Positions 32,365-41,052 of a DNA stretch of 41,994 bases are shown piece after piece. The translations under genes were made by a program, and so were the position numbers. Each line of letters begins with the position of its first letter. Position 1 is the stretch's first letter. The notes beneath the pieces are model-generated. The model worked only from the letters and a program-made list of their open reading frames with translations. It made no database searches and was not told the origin of the DNA. Source of the stretch: Acidimicrobiales bacterium (lineage in GTDB: Bacteria > Actinomycetota > Acidimicrobiia > Acidimicrobiales > Aldehydirespiratoraceae); assembly GCA_022425325.1 (NCBI GenBank), contig JAKMFW010000008.1, forward strand, positions 1 through 41,994, written 5' to 3'.

Positions 32365-34794
32365 GTGGCTACTCAACAGCGCAAGAAGCCCGCGTCCAAG
32401 AAGCCGGCGAAGAAAAGGTCGTCGTCGACCGCATCCGCAAAGAAAAAGCCCACTGCACAGCGTCGTGGCACCGCCGCCTCGCGTGATGCCCTCGGGTCGG
32501 TCATGGCCGACCATCGAAACGACGTCTGGGGGGTCGGCGCCTTCCTCGTCGGCGTGCTCGCCGCCTTCGCCGTGTGGCTTGGGAGCGCAGGGTTCATCGG
32601 CGAAGTCCTCGACGACAGCCTTGCCCTCGGGGTGGGCCTCACCCGGGCGATCGTGCCCGTCGCCCTCATCGGGATCGGTATCGGCCTCGTCATGGGCGGC
32701 AAGGACGACGACACCGACAACGATCTCGATCGCCTCGCCCGCGTCGCCGTGGGCAGCCTCGCCACCCTGATCGCCGCAACCGGCCTTCTTCACGTCTTCC
32801 GGGGTCGGCCCGGCCTCGACGATCCGATCGCTGAGGTCGGCGCCGCCGGCGGTGCCCTCGGGATGGCCGTCGGGGGCGTCTTGCACGCCCTCGCCGATTC
32901 TGCCGGCGCGGCGGTGATCCTGCTCGCCGTCGGCGTGATCGGTGTCATCATCGTGACGGGTTCGTCAGCCCGTACGGTCGGGGAGTTCGTCGCCAAGAGT
33001 GCTCGAATGATCCCGGCACTGTTCGGCCGAGCATTCCGGGGTCTCTTCGACGATCCGACCCAGGGCGAACAGGCCGCCGATCGGCGTCCCGAGCCGGTAG
33101 TGCCCGAGCCCGAACCTGAGGTCGAACCCGAGCCCGAGGTCGAGTCCGAACCCGCGCCCAAGAAGCGGGCAAAAAAGGCCGAACCGGTCGCCGAGGCCGA
33201 GCAGCAGTCGTTGCCGGTGCCGAAGGCGGTCGGCAACTGGAAACTGCCGCCGATGAGCCTGCTTTCGCGCTCAGAGAAGCGAGAGGTCGACAAGCAAGAG
33301 GTCGACAAGCGTGGCGAACTCCTGCAATACACGCTCGATCAGTTCGGCGTGCCGACCACCCTGCTCGAACCGATCGTCGGTCCGACCGTCACCCGGTATG
33401 TGCTCGAGCTCGGTGAGGGCGTGAAGGTCTCCAAGCTCGAGAGCCTCCGCAAAGACATCGCCTACGCGATGGCGTCGCCCGATGTTCGCATCCTGGCGCC
33501 GATCCCCGGCCGCCGAGCCATCGGCGTCGAGGTGCCGAACTCCGACCGTCAGGTCATCGCGCTCGGCGACATCCTTTCCTCACGAGAAGCCAGCCAGGCC
33601 ACCCACCCGCTCGAGGTGGCCATCGGTCGCGACATCAACGGCAAGAACGTCATGGTCAACCTGGCCACGATGCCCCACGTGCTGATCGCCGGCGCCACCG
33701 GTGCCGGCAAGTCGTCGTGTCTCAACTCGCTGCTTACCTCGATTCTGATGCGCACCACGCCGGAGCAGGTCCGCATGATCCTGATCGACCCGAAGCGAGT
33801 CGAGATGGGCCAGTACGACAAGGCGCCCCACCTGCTCACCGCGCCCGTCACCGATCCGCGCCAGGCCGCCAATGCGCTCGCCTGGGCGGTGCGAGAGATG
33901 GAGCGCCGCTACGACCTGCTCCACAAGGTCGGCTTCCGCGACATCACGGGCTTCAACAAGGCCGTCGACGAGGGCACCGTGCAGCCGGGACTGGGTGAGG
34001 TCGACGAGCACGGCGAGCCACTCGAGTACAAGCGCCTGCCGTTCATGCTTGTCGTCGTCGACGAGCTCGCCGACCTCATGATGATCGCAGCGCGTGATGT
34101 CGAAGAGTCGATCGCCCGAATCGCCCAGATGGCCCGTGCGGTCGGTATTCACCTGGTGATCGCCACCCAGCGGCCGTCGGTCAATGTCATCACCGGCGTG
34201 ATCAAGGCCAACGTTCCGGCGCGTCTCGCCTTTGCGGTTTCGAGCCTCACCGACTCCCGCGTGATCCTGGATCAACCCGGCGCCGAGCGCTTGGTCGGCA
34301 AGGGCGACCTCCTCATGCTGGGCCCGTCGTCCTCGTCACCACACCGCGTGCAGGGCTGCTGGGTCGAGGAGGCCGAGGTCCGTTCGATCGTGAAGCATTG
34401 GATCGACCAGGCCCCCGACTTCACCGACGATCAATCGGTCGGCGCCGACACTGCCACCGGCGAAGCCACCGCGGCCACGGTCCCCGCCGGCGCCCCCATT
34501 CCGGGCGCTGGAGGGGTCACCAGCACGCCGCCGAGCCTCGACATCACGGCAGCGCCGCCTGCGACCGATGAGGATGGCGACGAGCTGCTCGGACAGGCGA
34601 TGGAGCTTGTCGTCGAGACACAACTCGGTTCCACCTCGATGCTCCAGCGGAAGCTCCGGGTCGGTTTCGCCCGCGCCGGCCGCATCATGGATCTGTTGGA
34701 GGAGGCTGGGGTGGTCGGCCCCTCCACCGGTTCGAAGGCCCGTGAGGTGTTGATCACCCCGGAGGAGCTTGCTGCTCGCCGCGGCCAGGGCTGA
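32365..34794 (+). CDS. ftsK: DNA translocase FtsK
   Basis: An 809-residue septal DNA pump coordinating chromosome segregation with division. A Lys/Ser-rich N-terminus (about 1-40) precedes four membrane helices at about residues 55-200. A short linker with Glu-Pro repeats (about 235-275) follows. The RecA-like motor has Walker A GATGAGKSS at about 443-451, Walker B LVVVDELADLM at about 561-571 and ATQRPSVNVITG. The C-terminal winged-helix gamma domain (about 736-802) includes STSMLQRKLRVGFARAGRIMDLLE and would read orienting sequences. The linker is short compared with E. coli FtsK. GTG start. Confidence 0.96.
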   Translation: MATQQRKKPASKKPAKKRSSSTASAKKKPTAQRRGTAASRDALGSVMADHRNDVWGVGAFLVGVLAAFAVWLGSAGFIGEVLDDSLALGVGLTRAIVPVALIGIGIGLVMGGKDDDTDNDLDRLARVAVGSLATLIAATGLLHVFRGRPGLDDPIAEVGAAGGALGMAVGGVLHALADSAGAAVILLAVGVIGVIIVTGSSARTVGEFVAKSARMIPALFGRAFRGLFDDPTQGEQAADRRPEPVVPEPEPEVEPEPEVESEPAPKKRAKKAEPVAEAEQQSLPVPKAVGNWKLPPMSLLSRSEKREVDKQEVDKRGELLQYTLDQFGVPTTLLEPIVGPTVTRYVLELGEGVKVSKLESLRKDIAYAMASPDVRILAPIPGRRAIGVEVPNSDRQVIALGDILSSREASQATHPLEVAIGRDINGKNVMVNLATMPHVLIAGATGAGKSSCLNSLLTSILMRTTPEQVRMILIDPKRVEMGQYDKAPHLLTAPVTDPRQAANALAWAVREMERRYDLLHKVGFRDITGFNKAVDEGTVQPGLGEVDEHGEPLEYKRLPFMLVVVDELADLMMIAARDVEESIARIAQMARAVGIHLVIATQRPSVNVITGVIKANVPARLAFAVSSLTDSRVILDQPGAERLVGKGDLLMLGPSSSSPHRVQGCWVEEAEVRSIVKHWIDQAPDFTDDQSVGADTATGEATAATVPAGAPIPGAGGVTSTPPSLDITAAPPATDEDGDELLGQAMELVVETQLGSTSMLQRKLRVGFARAGRIMDLLEEAGVVGPSTGSKAREVLITPEELAARRGQG

Positions 34795-34808
34795 GGAGTC
34801 CCACACCC

Positions 34809-35789
34809 TTGATTCTTGGTCTCATCTTCGCCGTCGCTGGGCTGATCGTCCTCGCCTTCGCTGCTGATCATTTTGTGGCGGGCGCCGCCCGTCTTGCGGT
34901 GTTCTACAACGTCTCACCGGTGGTCATCGGCGCGGTGCTCATCGGGTTCGGTACGTCGGCTCCCGAGATGGTGGTGTCCGGAATCGCCGCCGGCCAGGGT
35001 GATCTCGACATCGGTGTCGGCAACATCATCGGTTCGAACGTCGCCAATATCTCGCTCGTACTGGCGGCCGCAGCCGTCGTCCGGACGATTCCGGTCGACT
35101 CGGCAATGCTGCGGCGAGAGGTGCCGATCTCGGTCGCCTCGGTGTTGGTGTTCGCCCTGCTGGTGCAAGGCGAGATCACCCGATTCAAGGGCGGTGTGTT
35201 TGCTGGGTTGATCCTGGCATTCCTCGTCTTCGTGCTGCGCAGTTCGTCATCGACCGATGGGTCGTTCGCTGGTGACGTCGGCGAATTCGTCGGTGACGAG
35301 CCGGTCGTGGTCGGGAAGGCGGCTACCCGCGCCCTGGTGGGCCTTGCGTTCGTCGTCGTGTCGTCGTACTTCATCGTCAACGGGGCCGAACGGGTTGCGA
35401 ACGCGCTCGAGCTCTCCGGCGGGTTCGTCGGCTTCACCCTGGTTGCCCTCGGCACGTCGGCGCCCGAACTCGTCACGAGCGTCCAGGCGGCCCGACAGGG
35501 CGAAACCGAGCTGCTCGTCGGCAACCTCCTCGGTTCCAATGTGTTCAACAGCCTTGCGGTCGGCGGCATCATCGGCCTTGTCGGCCCCGGGCCGGTGCTC
35601 GACACGACACTGGCCGAGACAGGCTCGGTCCTGATGGTGGTGATCGTGATCACCAGCGCCGTGTTCATGCTCATCGGGGGATCGGTCGGTCGGAACAAGG
35701 CCTGCGTCCTGTTCTTCCTCTGGGTGGTCTCGGTCGTGGTGCTGTCCGGCGGCGACACGGCCGAAGCGGCGCTTACGGTTCTTCGCTAG
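34809..35789 (+). CDS. Calcium/sodium antiporter, CaCA family (YrbG-like)
   Basis: A 326-residue transporter with about ten membrane helices in two inverted repeats. The alpha-1 motif GFGTSAPEMVVSG...GNIIGSNVANI is at about residues 47-80 and alpha-2 ALGTSAPELVTS...GNLLGSNVFNS at about 214-246. The Glu of each SAPE and the GSN loops form the ion site. It would exchange Na+ or H+ against Ca2+. The start is TTG 34809, 14 nt after ftsK, with GGAG upstream at long spacing. A functional link with ftsK is not expected. Confidence 0.9.
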   Translation: MILGLIFAVAGLIVLAFAADHFVAGAARLAVFYNVSPVVIGAVLIGFGTSAPEMVVSGIAAGQGDLDIGVGNIIGSNVANISLVLAAAAVVRTIPVDSAMLRREVPISVASVLVFALLVQGEITRFKGGVFAGLILAFLVFVLRSSSSTDGSFAGDVGEFVGDEPVVVGKAATRALVGLAFVVVSSYFIVNGAERVANALELSGGFVGFTLVALGTSAPELVTSVQAARQGETELLVGNLLGSNVFNSLAVGGIIGLVGPGPVLDTTLAETGSVLMVVIVITSAVFMLIGGSVGRNKACVLFFLWVVSVVVLSGGDTAEAALTVLR

Positions 35790-35845
35790 CCATCAGCTGG
35801 CATCCGCTCACAACGGGCGTGCGGGTTCGCCCTCGCGCCGACGGC

Positions 35846-35851
35846 TACGGT
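35846..35851 (+). promoter_or_regulatory. -10 element (TACGGT) of the SnoaL-like gene
   Basis: TACGGT ends 7 nt before ATG 35859; no Shine-Dalgarno sequence. Confidence 0.5.
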
Positions 35852-35858
35852 CCTCGGA

Positions 35859-36377
35859 ATGGATCCCCGCTTCGCTGCCTCGGTTGACCGAGCCGAGATC
35901 ACCGATGTCGTCCATCGGTACTGCCGAGGGATCGATCGACGTGATTTCGACATCGTGCGGGCGTGCTTTCACCCTGACGCCACCGATCGCCACGGGGCCG
36001 AGTCCCGCTCACTCGACGACTTCGTTGCGTGGGTCGACCGGCTGACCGCCCGCTATCGCATGACGCAGCACCTGATCGCCGGTGTCGTGGTCGATCTCGC
36101 CGGCGACGTGGCCGCAGCGGAGTCCAACGGGGTTGCCGTCCATCGCAGCGACGACCCATCGCCACACCGCAACCTCGTCACGGGCTTCCGCTACCTCGAC
36201 CGGTTCGAGCGCCGTGATGGCACGTGGGCGATCGCCGAACGCACGGGTGTCGCATCCTGGTCACTCCCGATCACCGCTGATCGATGGTGGGATGCGCCGG
36301 CCGACCATGTCGCCGGCCGCCGGGACCATGACGACCCGCTGTACGCCCTCCTCGGGAGCCTGGGCGCCTACCTCTAG
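35859..36377 (+). CDS. SnoaL-like / NTF2-fold protein
   Basis: A 172-residue protein of the SnoaL_4 type, a cone-shaped fold found in isomerases, hydratases and ring-hydroxylating beta subunits. The N-terminal helix ITDVVHRYCRGIDRRDFD and the following CFHPDATDRHG segment, with Tyr, Asp and His lining the pocket, are characteristic. A later TQHLIAGVVVDL and the GTWAIAERTGVASW strands complete the fold. Whether it is catalytic and on what substrate cannot be said. The start is supported by TACGGT 7 nt upstream. Its stop codon TAG lies inside the rimO -10-like sequence. Confidence 0.82.
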   Translation: MDPRFAASVDRAEITDVVHRYCRGIDRRDFDIVRACFHPDATDRHGAESRSLDDFVAWVDRLTARYRMTQHLIAGVVVDLAGDVAAAESNGVAVHRSDDPSPHRNLVTGFRYLDRFERRDGTWAIAERTGVASWSLPITADRWWDAPADHVAGRRDHDDPLYALLGSLGAYL

Positions 36378-36380
36378 GCT
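36375..36380 (+). promoter_or_regulatory. -10 element (TAGGCT) of rimO
   Basis: TAGGCT contains the TAG stop of the preceding gene and ends 9 nt before the rimO ATG 36390. Confidence 0.4.
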
Positions 36381-36389
36381 GGGCCGACC

Positions 36390-37652
36390 ATGGGTGAGCC
36401 GCAGACCTACTTCCTCGAGACGCTCGGCTGCCCCAAGAACCAGGTCGATTCCGACAAGCTCGAGGGTCGCTTCGCCGCCGACGGCATGACACCGGTCGAC
36501 TCGCCTGACGAGGCCGACATCGTCGTCGTCAACACGTGTGCCTTCATCGACGAGGCCCGCCAGGAGTCGGTCGACACGATCCTCAGCCTGAGCGACCAGC
36601 GTCGCGAGGGCGCCAAGCTGGTGGTCACCGGCTGCATGGCCGAACGCCACGGCGACGAGATTGCGGCGTCGCTTCCCGAGGTGGATCAGGTTGCACCGTT
36701 CGGCATCGACATCACCGGATCCACGGCGGTGCCGGTCAGCCTGGGCCCGACCCGTCGGGCTCCAGACTTCGATCTGCTCAATCTGCCTCGCCCGGCGTCG
36801 GCCCGGCCATGGTCCTACGTCAAGATCGCCGAGGGGTGTGATCGAGCGTGCGGCTTCTGCGCGATTCCGACCTTCCGGGGTCCGCAGCGCAGCCGCTCGA
36901 TCGATCAGATCCTCACCGAAGTCGACGAACTCCAGGCTCGCGAGATCGTGCTCGTCGCCCAGGACCTGGCGGCCTACGGACGTGATCAGGGAGTGGGGGA
37001 GCGTTCGATCATCCCGCTCGTCCGGCAGGTCGCCGACCGGGTCGATCGGGTTCGCCTGCTGTACCTCTACCCGTCGGACCTCACTGATGCGCTCATCGAC
37101 ACGATCTGCGAGACCGGCGTGCCGTACTTCGATCTCAGCCTCCAGCACGTCTCACCGCCGTTGATGCGCCGTATGCGTCGTTGGGGCGACGGCGAACGGT
37201 TCCTTCGCCGCATCGCCGACATTCGGGCCCGCGAACCCGAGGCGGCGTTCCGATCGAACTTCATCGTCGGCTACCCGGGAGAGACCGAGAACGATCACGA
37301 TGCGCTCCTCGACTTCGTCGAACAGGCCCAACTCGACTGGTGCGGCTTCTTCGCCTACTCGCCCGAGGCCGGCACCTATGCGATGGAACTCGACGGCGAG
37401 GTCGATACCGGCCTCCGCGATGAGCGACTTGCCGAGCTCCGCGAGCTTCAAGACGACATCACCGCCGCAAAACGTGACCTTCTCGTGGGTTCGGAGGTCA
37501 GAGTGCTCGTGGATGAGCCAGGAATCGGTCGGAGTCACCGCGAAGCTCCCGAGATCGACGGCGTGATCGTCGTTCCCGACACCCTCGCGGTCGGGGAGTT
37601 CCACGACCTCACCGTCACCGCCACGATGGGCCCCGACGTGGAGGCATCATGA
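36390..37652 (+). CDS. rimO: Ribosomal protein S12 methylthiotransferase RimO
   Basis: A 420-residue radical-SAM methylthiotransferase modifying an aspartate of ribosomal protein S12. The N-terminal UPF0004 domain has Cys14 (LGCPKNQ), Cys50 (VNTCAF) and Cys82 (TGCMAE) for the auxiliary cluster. The radical-SAM cluster is Cys150-x3-Cys154-x2-Cys157 in CDRACGFC, and a TRAM domain occupies the last 65 residues. LGCPKNQVDS and the LQHVSPPLMRRMRR segment distinguish it from MiaB. Its stop overlaps the pgsA ATG by 4 nt. Confidence 0.94.
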   Translation: MGEPQTYFLETLGCPKNQVDSDKLEGRFAADGMTPVDSPDEADIVVVNTCAFIDEARQESVDTILSLSDQRREGAKLVVTGCMAERHGDEIAASLPEVDQVAPFGIDITGSTAVPVSLGPTRRAPDFDLLNLPRPASARPWSYVKIAEGCDRACGFCAIPTFRGPQRSRSIDQILTEVDELQAREIVLVAQDLAAYGRDQGVGERSIIPLVRQVADRVDRVRLLYLYPSDLTDALIDTICETGVPYFDLSLQHVSPPLMRRMRRWGDGERFLRRIADIRAREPEAAFRSNFIVGYPGETENDHDALLDFVEQAQLDWCGFFAYSPEAGTYAMELDGEVDTGLRDERLAELRELQDDITAAKRDLLVGSEVRVLVDEPGIGRSHREAPEIDGVIVVPDTLAVGEFHDLTVTATMGPDVEAS

Positions 37653-38230
37653 ACGAACCCGCCACCGAGCCCCGCGAGGTCGGCATCACTCACCCGGCCA
37701 ACCTGCTCACGCTCACCCGTCTCGTCTTTGCCCCCTTGCTCTTCTGGTTCGTGCTCGACGCCGATGCCAACCGGGGTGCGTCCTGGGCGGCGTTCGGTCT
37801 CGGCATCGCCTTGGCCGTCACGGACTTCTTCGACGGTCGGGTCGCACGCCGCTCGAACGTCGTGAGCCGAAGCGGCGCCTTCCTCGATCCGCTGGCCGAC
37901 AAGATCGTCGTGATCGGCGGCGCCTACTGCCTGGTCTACGTCGAGCGGTACTGGTGGGTACCGGTCACGATCATCGCGCTACGCGAACTCGGCATCACGG
38001 CCTACCGCAGCCGCTGGGCGCGGGAGGGGCTGGCGCTGCCGGCCCGCACCTCGGCCAAGTACAAGACCTTCGTGCAGGCGCTCGCGCTCATCCTGGCGGT
38101 GATGCCGACGCTCGAGGATCACGACACCGTGATCGCCGTGTCGTTGTGGGTTGCCGTCGGTTGGACGATCTACAGCGGGGTGCAGTATCTCCTCGATGGG
38201 CAAAATGCCCTGAGCACCACCGGCGACTGA
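37649..38230 (+). CDS. pgsA: CDP-alcohol phosphatidyltransferase, PgsA type
   Basis: A 193-residue membrane enzyme, probably CDP-diacylglycerol-glycerol-3-phosphate phosphatidyltransferase, making phosphatidylglycerol phosphate. The full CDP-alcohol signature D-x2-DG-x2-AR-x8-G-x3-D-x3-D is visible from TDFFDGRVAR through GAFLDPLADK at about residues 57-84. NLLTLTRLVFAPLLF is the usual N-terminal membrane segment. Substrate assignment rests on its position between rimO and cinA, the usual pgsA site in actinobacteria. ATGA overlap with rimO indicates coupling. Confidence 0.9.
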   Translation: MNEPATEPREVGITHPANLLTLTRLVFAPLLFWFVLDADANRGASWAAFGLGIALAVTDFFDGRVARRSNVVSRSGAFLDPLADKIVVIGGAYCLVYVERYWWVPVTIIALRELGITAYRSRWAREGLALPARTSAKYKTFVQALALILAVMPTLEDHDTVIAVSLWVAVGWTIYSGVQYLLDGQNALSTTGD

Positions 38231-38239
38231 CGCCGGAAG

Positions 38240-38261
38240 CCTCCGACGATCCGCTCGGAGG
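38240..38261 (+). promoter_or_regulatory. Hairpin covering a ribosome binding site before cinA
   Basis: CCTCCGA (38240-38246) pairs perfectly with TCGGAGG (38255-38261) around an 8-nt loop. The 3' arm contains GGAGG, the ribosome binding site of the 11-codon leader frame that overlaps the cinA start. Confidence 0.45.
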
Positions 38262-38268
38262 AACGCAC

Positions 38269-38304
38269 GTGAACGATCTGGCGGAGGCTGCAAGTGAAAT
38301 GTGA
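38269..38304 (+). CDS. Possible 11-residue leader peptide overlapping the cinA start
   Basis: GTG 38269 has GGAGG 7 nt upstream and encodes MNDLAEAASEM, ending TGA 38302-38304. It overlaps the first 11 nt of cinA in another frame and contains the cinA ribosome binding site GGAGG (38283-38287). A coupled leader is suggested; the peptide itself shows no motif. Confidence 0.35.
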   Translation: MNDLAEAASEM

Positions 38305-39547
38305 AGTCGTGGCGATCGGCACCGAGTTGCTGCTCGGCCAGATCGTCGACACCAACTCGTCCTACATCGGCGAGCAGCTGGCCATGGTGGGCATCGATTC
38401 CCATCATCAGACCAAGGTCGGTGACAATCACGATCGCATGGTCGCGGTGCTGCGGCAGGCGCTGGATCGCAGCGACGCCGTGATCTGCTGTGGCGGGCTC
38501 GGTCCGACCCAGGACGACATCACCCGGGCGGCGATCGCCGAGGTCATGGGAGTCGAGCTGTTGCGCGACGAGGCGATCGTCGAACGGATCAGGACCATGT
38601 TCGGCAGCCGTGGCCGGTCGATGCCGGAGAACAACCTGCTGCAGGCCGATGTCCCCGAGGGTGCCTCGATCAACCCGGCGATGCCCGGTACTGCTCCTGG
38701 GCTCATCTGCCCGCTTCAGGGTGAGTACGACGGGAAGGTCATCTACGCCGTCCCCGGGGTGCCGTGGGAGATGAAGCAGATGCTCGCCGAGGGGATCCTT
38801 CCGGATCTTCAGCGACGGGCCGGCTTCACCGGCGTGATCCAGAGCCGGACCTTGCGGACGTGGGGCCAGAGCGAGTCCGGCCTGGCCGAGCAACTCGACG
38901 AGGAGATTCGTCGGCTCGACGAGGTCGGTGGCGCCACCATCGCCTTTCTTGCCTCGGGCTGGGAGGGTCTGAAGGTCCGGATCACCGCCAAGGCCGACAC
39001 CGAGGAGCAGGTCGCCGAGATCCTTGCCGACGAGGAGCGCATCGTCCGCGAGATCGTCGGCGACGAGATCGTTTTCGGCACCGACGACGACACCATGGAG
39101 TCGGTCGTGCTGCAATTGCTCCGGGATCGGGGCAAGACCCTTGCGGTGGCGGAGTCGCTCACGGGCGGCCTCATCGGGGCTCGCCTCACCGGTATCGCCG
39201 GCTCGAGCGACGTGTTCCGCGGTGGGGTCACACCCTATGACCGTGCGCTCAAGCTCTCGCTCCTCGGGTGCCCCGACGTGCCGGCGGTCAGCGAGGAGAT
39301 GGCGCTGGCGATGGCCGAGCGGGTCTGTGTCGTCCTCGGTGCCGACGTCGGTATCGCGGTCACGGGCGTCGCCGGGCCGGCCCCGCTCGAGGGCAACGAC
39401 CCGGGCGATGTCTGGTTCGCCACCTGCATCGATGGCGTGGCCGAGGCGCACTTTCTGAAGATGCCCTTCGATCGCGAGCGCATCCGGCAGTTCACCTGCA
39501 TCATGACCCTCAACGGCGTGCGAAATCGCCTACTGGCCGAAGGCTGA
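38294..39547 (+). CDS. cinA: CinA-family protein: MoCF-like domain plus NMN deamidase domain
   Basis: A 417-residue protein. The N-terminal COG1058 domain (about 1-170) has VVAIGTELLLGQIVDTNSSY, GGLGPTQDDITR and YAVPGVPWEM. The C-terminal CinA domain (about 260-417) has LAVAESLTGGLIGARLTGIAGSS and AVTGVAGP, the nicotinamide mononucleotide deamidase site. Known members recycle pyridine nucleotides; several actinobacteria and firmicutes carry it beside pgsA and recA. GTG 38294 has GGAGG 6 nt upstream. The 3' end overlaps the convergent acetyltransferase gene by 18 nt. Confidence 0.93.
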   Translation: MKCEVVAIGTELLLGQIVDTNSSYIGEQLAMVGIDSHHQTKVGDNHDRMVAVLRQALDRSDAVICCGGLGPTQDDITRAAIAEVMGVELLRDEAIVERIRTMFGSRGRSMPENNLLQADVPEGASINPAMPGTAPGLICPLQGEYDGKVIYAVPGVPWEMKQMLAEGILPDLQRRAGFTGVIQSRTLRTWGQSESGLAEQLDEEIRRLDEVGGATIAFLASGWEGLKVRITAKADTEEQVAEILADEERIVREIVGDEIVFGTDDDTMESVVLQLLRDRGKTLAVAESLTGGLIGARLTGIAGSSDVFRGGVTPYDRALKLSLLGCPDVPAVSEEMALAMAERVCVVLGADVGIAVTGVAGPAPLEGNDPGDVWFATCIDGVAEAHFLKMPFDRERIRQFTCIMTLNGVRNRLLAEG

Positions 39548-40090
39548 GGGGTCATCGCCCGTCTCCGGCCTCGCCAGCCGCCAGATCCCGTGGGGTTGCT
39601 GGGGGAAGTGCGGCAGGGCCCGCTCCTCGGACAAGACGAAGCCGAGGCGGCGAGCCACGGCCTGGCTCGCCGTGTTCTCGGGCAGGATCACGCTCACGAG
39701 CTCATCGACGTCGTGGTTCGCGAAACACCAGTCGACCGCGGCCCGGCCGGCCTCGGTGGCGTAACCGTGGCCCCAGTGGTCGGGGTGGAGCGTCCAGCCG
39801 ATCTCCAGACCCGGCCAGCCGACTCGTTCGGGAAGGTGTGAGCCTGCTCGTCCGATGAACGCCCCGGTGTCTCGACGCTCGAGTGCCCACTGGCCAGTGC
39901 CGCGCAGCGCCCATTGGCCTCGCCAGAGGGCAAGGTGGGTCCAGGCGTCGTCGCGTGAGAACGAGTCCGGGACGTGGAGCGACCGGCGGACCTCGGGCGT
40001 GTCGTAGAGCATGAAGTACGCCTCGACATCGTCGTCGACGAAGGGCCGCAGGCGGAGCCGTTCGGTTTCAAGCGTGGGGCACTCGGACAT
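39530..40090 (-). CDS. GNAT-family N-acetyltransferase (RimJ/RimL-like)
   Basis: A 186-residue acetyltransferase. It begins with the typical LETERLRLRPF of RimJ/RimL-like enzymes. The acetyl-CoA loop is in HPDHWGHGYATEAGRAAVDW at about residues 102-121 (Q/R-x-x-G-x-G/A pattern as WGHGYA), and NTASQAVARRLGF at about 138-150 is the conserved motif B region. The acceptor is unknown: ribosomal protein N-termini or small molecules are possible. It converges on cinA with coding overlap. Confidence 0.88.
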   Translation of the reverse strand: MSECPTLETERLRLRPFVDDDVEAYFMLYDTPEVRRSLHVPDSFSRDDAWTHLALWRGQWALRGTGQWALERRDTGAFIGRAGSHLPERVGWPGLEIGWTLHPDHWGHGYATEAGRAAVDWCFANHDVDELVSVILPENTASQAVARRLGFVLSEERALPHFPQQPHGIWRLARPETGDDPSAFGQ

Positions 40091-40188
40091 CGTCGTCAGT
40101 CTCGCGCTTGACGGTTGGGTGATGGCCGTTTTCGTGTCCGCCGCCTCCGCAGGCCAACATAAGCGCCCACCCCAGACAAGGAGCCCCC

Positions 40189-41052
40189 ATGAAGTTCGGT
40201 ATCGGATTCGCCAACACCGGACCGTTCGCCGGTGGACCCGGCGCCGCCATGCTCGGCCAGGCTGCCGAGGCAGCTGGCTTCGACTCGGTGTGGACGGTCG
40301 AGCATGTCGTGTACCCGGAGGGCTACGAGTCGACCTACCCGTACGCCCCCGACGGCAAGATGCCCGGGTCGGGCGACAACCCGATCCCCGATCCGCTGGT
40401 TTGGCTGGCCTTTGTCGCCGCCACCACGACCGAACTCGGCCTCGCGACCGGTATCTCCCTGCTTCCCGAACGCCACCCCGTGACGTATGCGAAGGAAGTC
40501 GCCACCCTGGACAACCTCTCGGGTGGTCGCCTGCAACTCGGCATCGGTATCGGCTGGCTCAAGGAGGAGTTCGAGGTGCTCGGCGTGCCGTGGGAGCGGC
40601 GAGCTGCTCGCACCGAGGAGTACGTCGAGGTGATGCGGGCGCTCTGGGCGGCCGACAACGCCAGTTTCGACGGCGAGTTCGTCACTTTCGACGGCATGAG
40701 TTCCAACCCCAAGCCGGCCAACGGCAGCGTGCCGATCACGATCGGCGGCCACAGCCGTGCCGCCGCCGAGCGGGCCGGCCGCATGGGCAACGGCTTCTTC
40801 CCGGCGAAGGGCGACATGGCCGAACTCGCCGAGATCGCCCGCACCGCCGCCGAGGAGCACGGCCGAGATGGCGCCGCCCTCGACATCACCGGTATCCATC
40901 CCGGACTCTTCGGCGAGGACATGGCAGGAGCAGTAGAAGAAGCCGCCGCTTGGGGCCTCGACCGTCTGGTCGTGCCCTCGTTTATGTTCTTCCGGAGCCC
41001 CGAGGAGTCGATCGCTGCGATGGGTGAGAAGATCGCCCCGTTCGTCGACTGA
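40189..41052 (+). CDS. LLM-class F420-dependent oxidoreductase
   Basis: A 287-residue luciferase-like protein. It begins MKFGIGFANTGPFAGG after an AAGGAG ribosome binding site. Family features are VWTVEHVVYPEGYES, LATGISLLPERHPVTYAKEVATLD, LSGGRLQLGIGIGWLKEEFE and ITIGGHSRAAAERAGRMGNGF. It belongs to the same superfamily as the product at 10232 but has a different subfamily layout: it lacks the SPWGPRRA segment and has a longer loop after residue 45. F420H2 use is likely; the substrate is unknown. Confidence 0.88.
   Translation: MKFGIGFANTGPFAGGPGAAMLGQAAEAAGFDSVWTVEHVVYPEGYESTYPYAPDGKMPGSGDNPIPDPLVWLAFVAATTTELGLATGISLLPERHPVTYAKEVATLDNLSGGRLQLGIGIGWLKEEFEVLGVPWERRAARTEEYVEVMRALWAADNASFDGEFVTFDGMSSNPKPANGSVPITIGGHSRAAAERAGRMGNGFFPAKGDMAELAEIARTAAEEHGRDGAALDITGIHPGLFGEDMAGAVEEAAAWGLDRLVVPSFMFFRSPEESIAAMGEKIAPFVD

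Noticed and set aside
33100-33165. Glu-Pro codon repeats in ftsK as a DNA repeat array
   Set aside because: They encode the low-complexity linker expected between the membrane and motor domains of FtsK.
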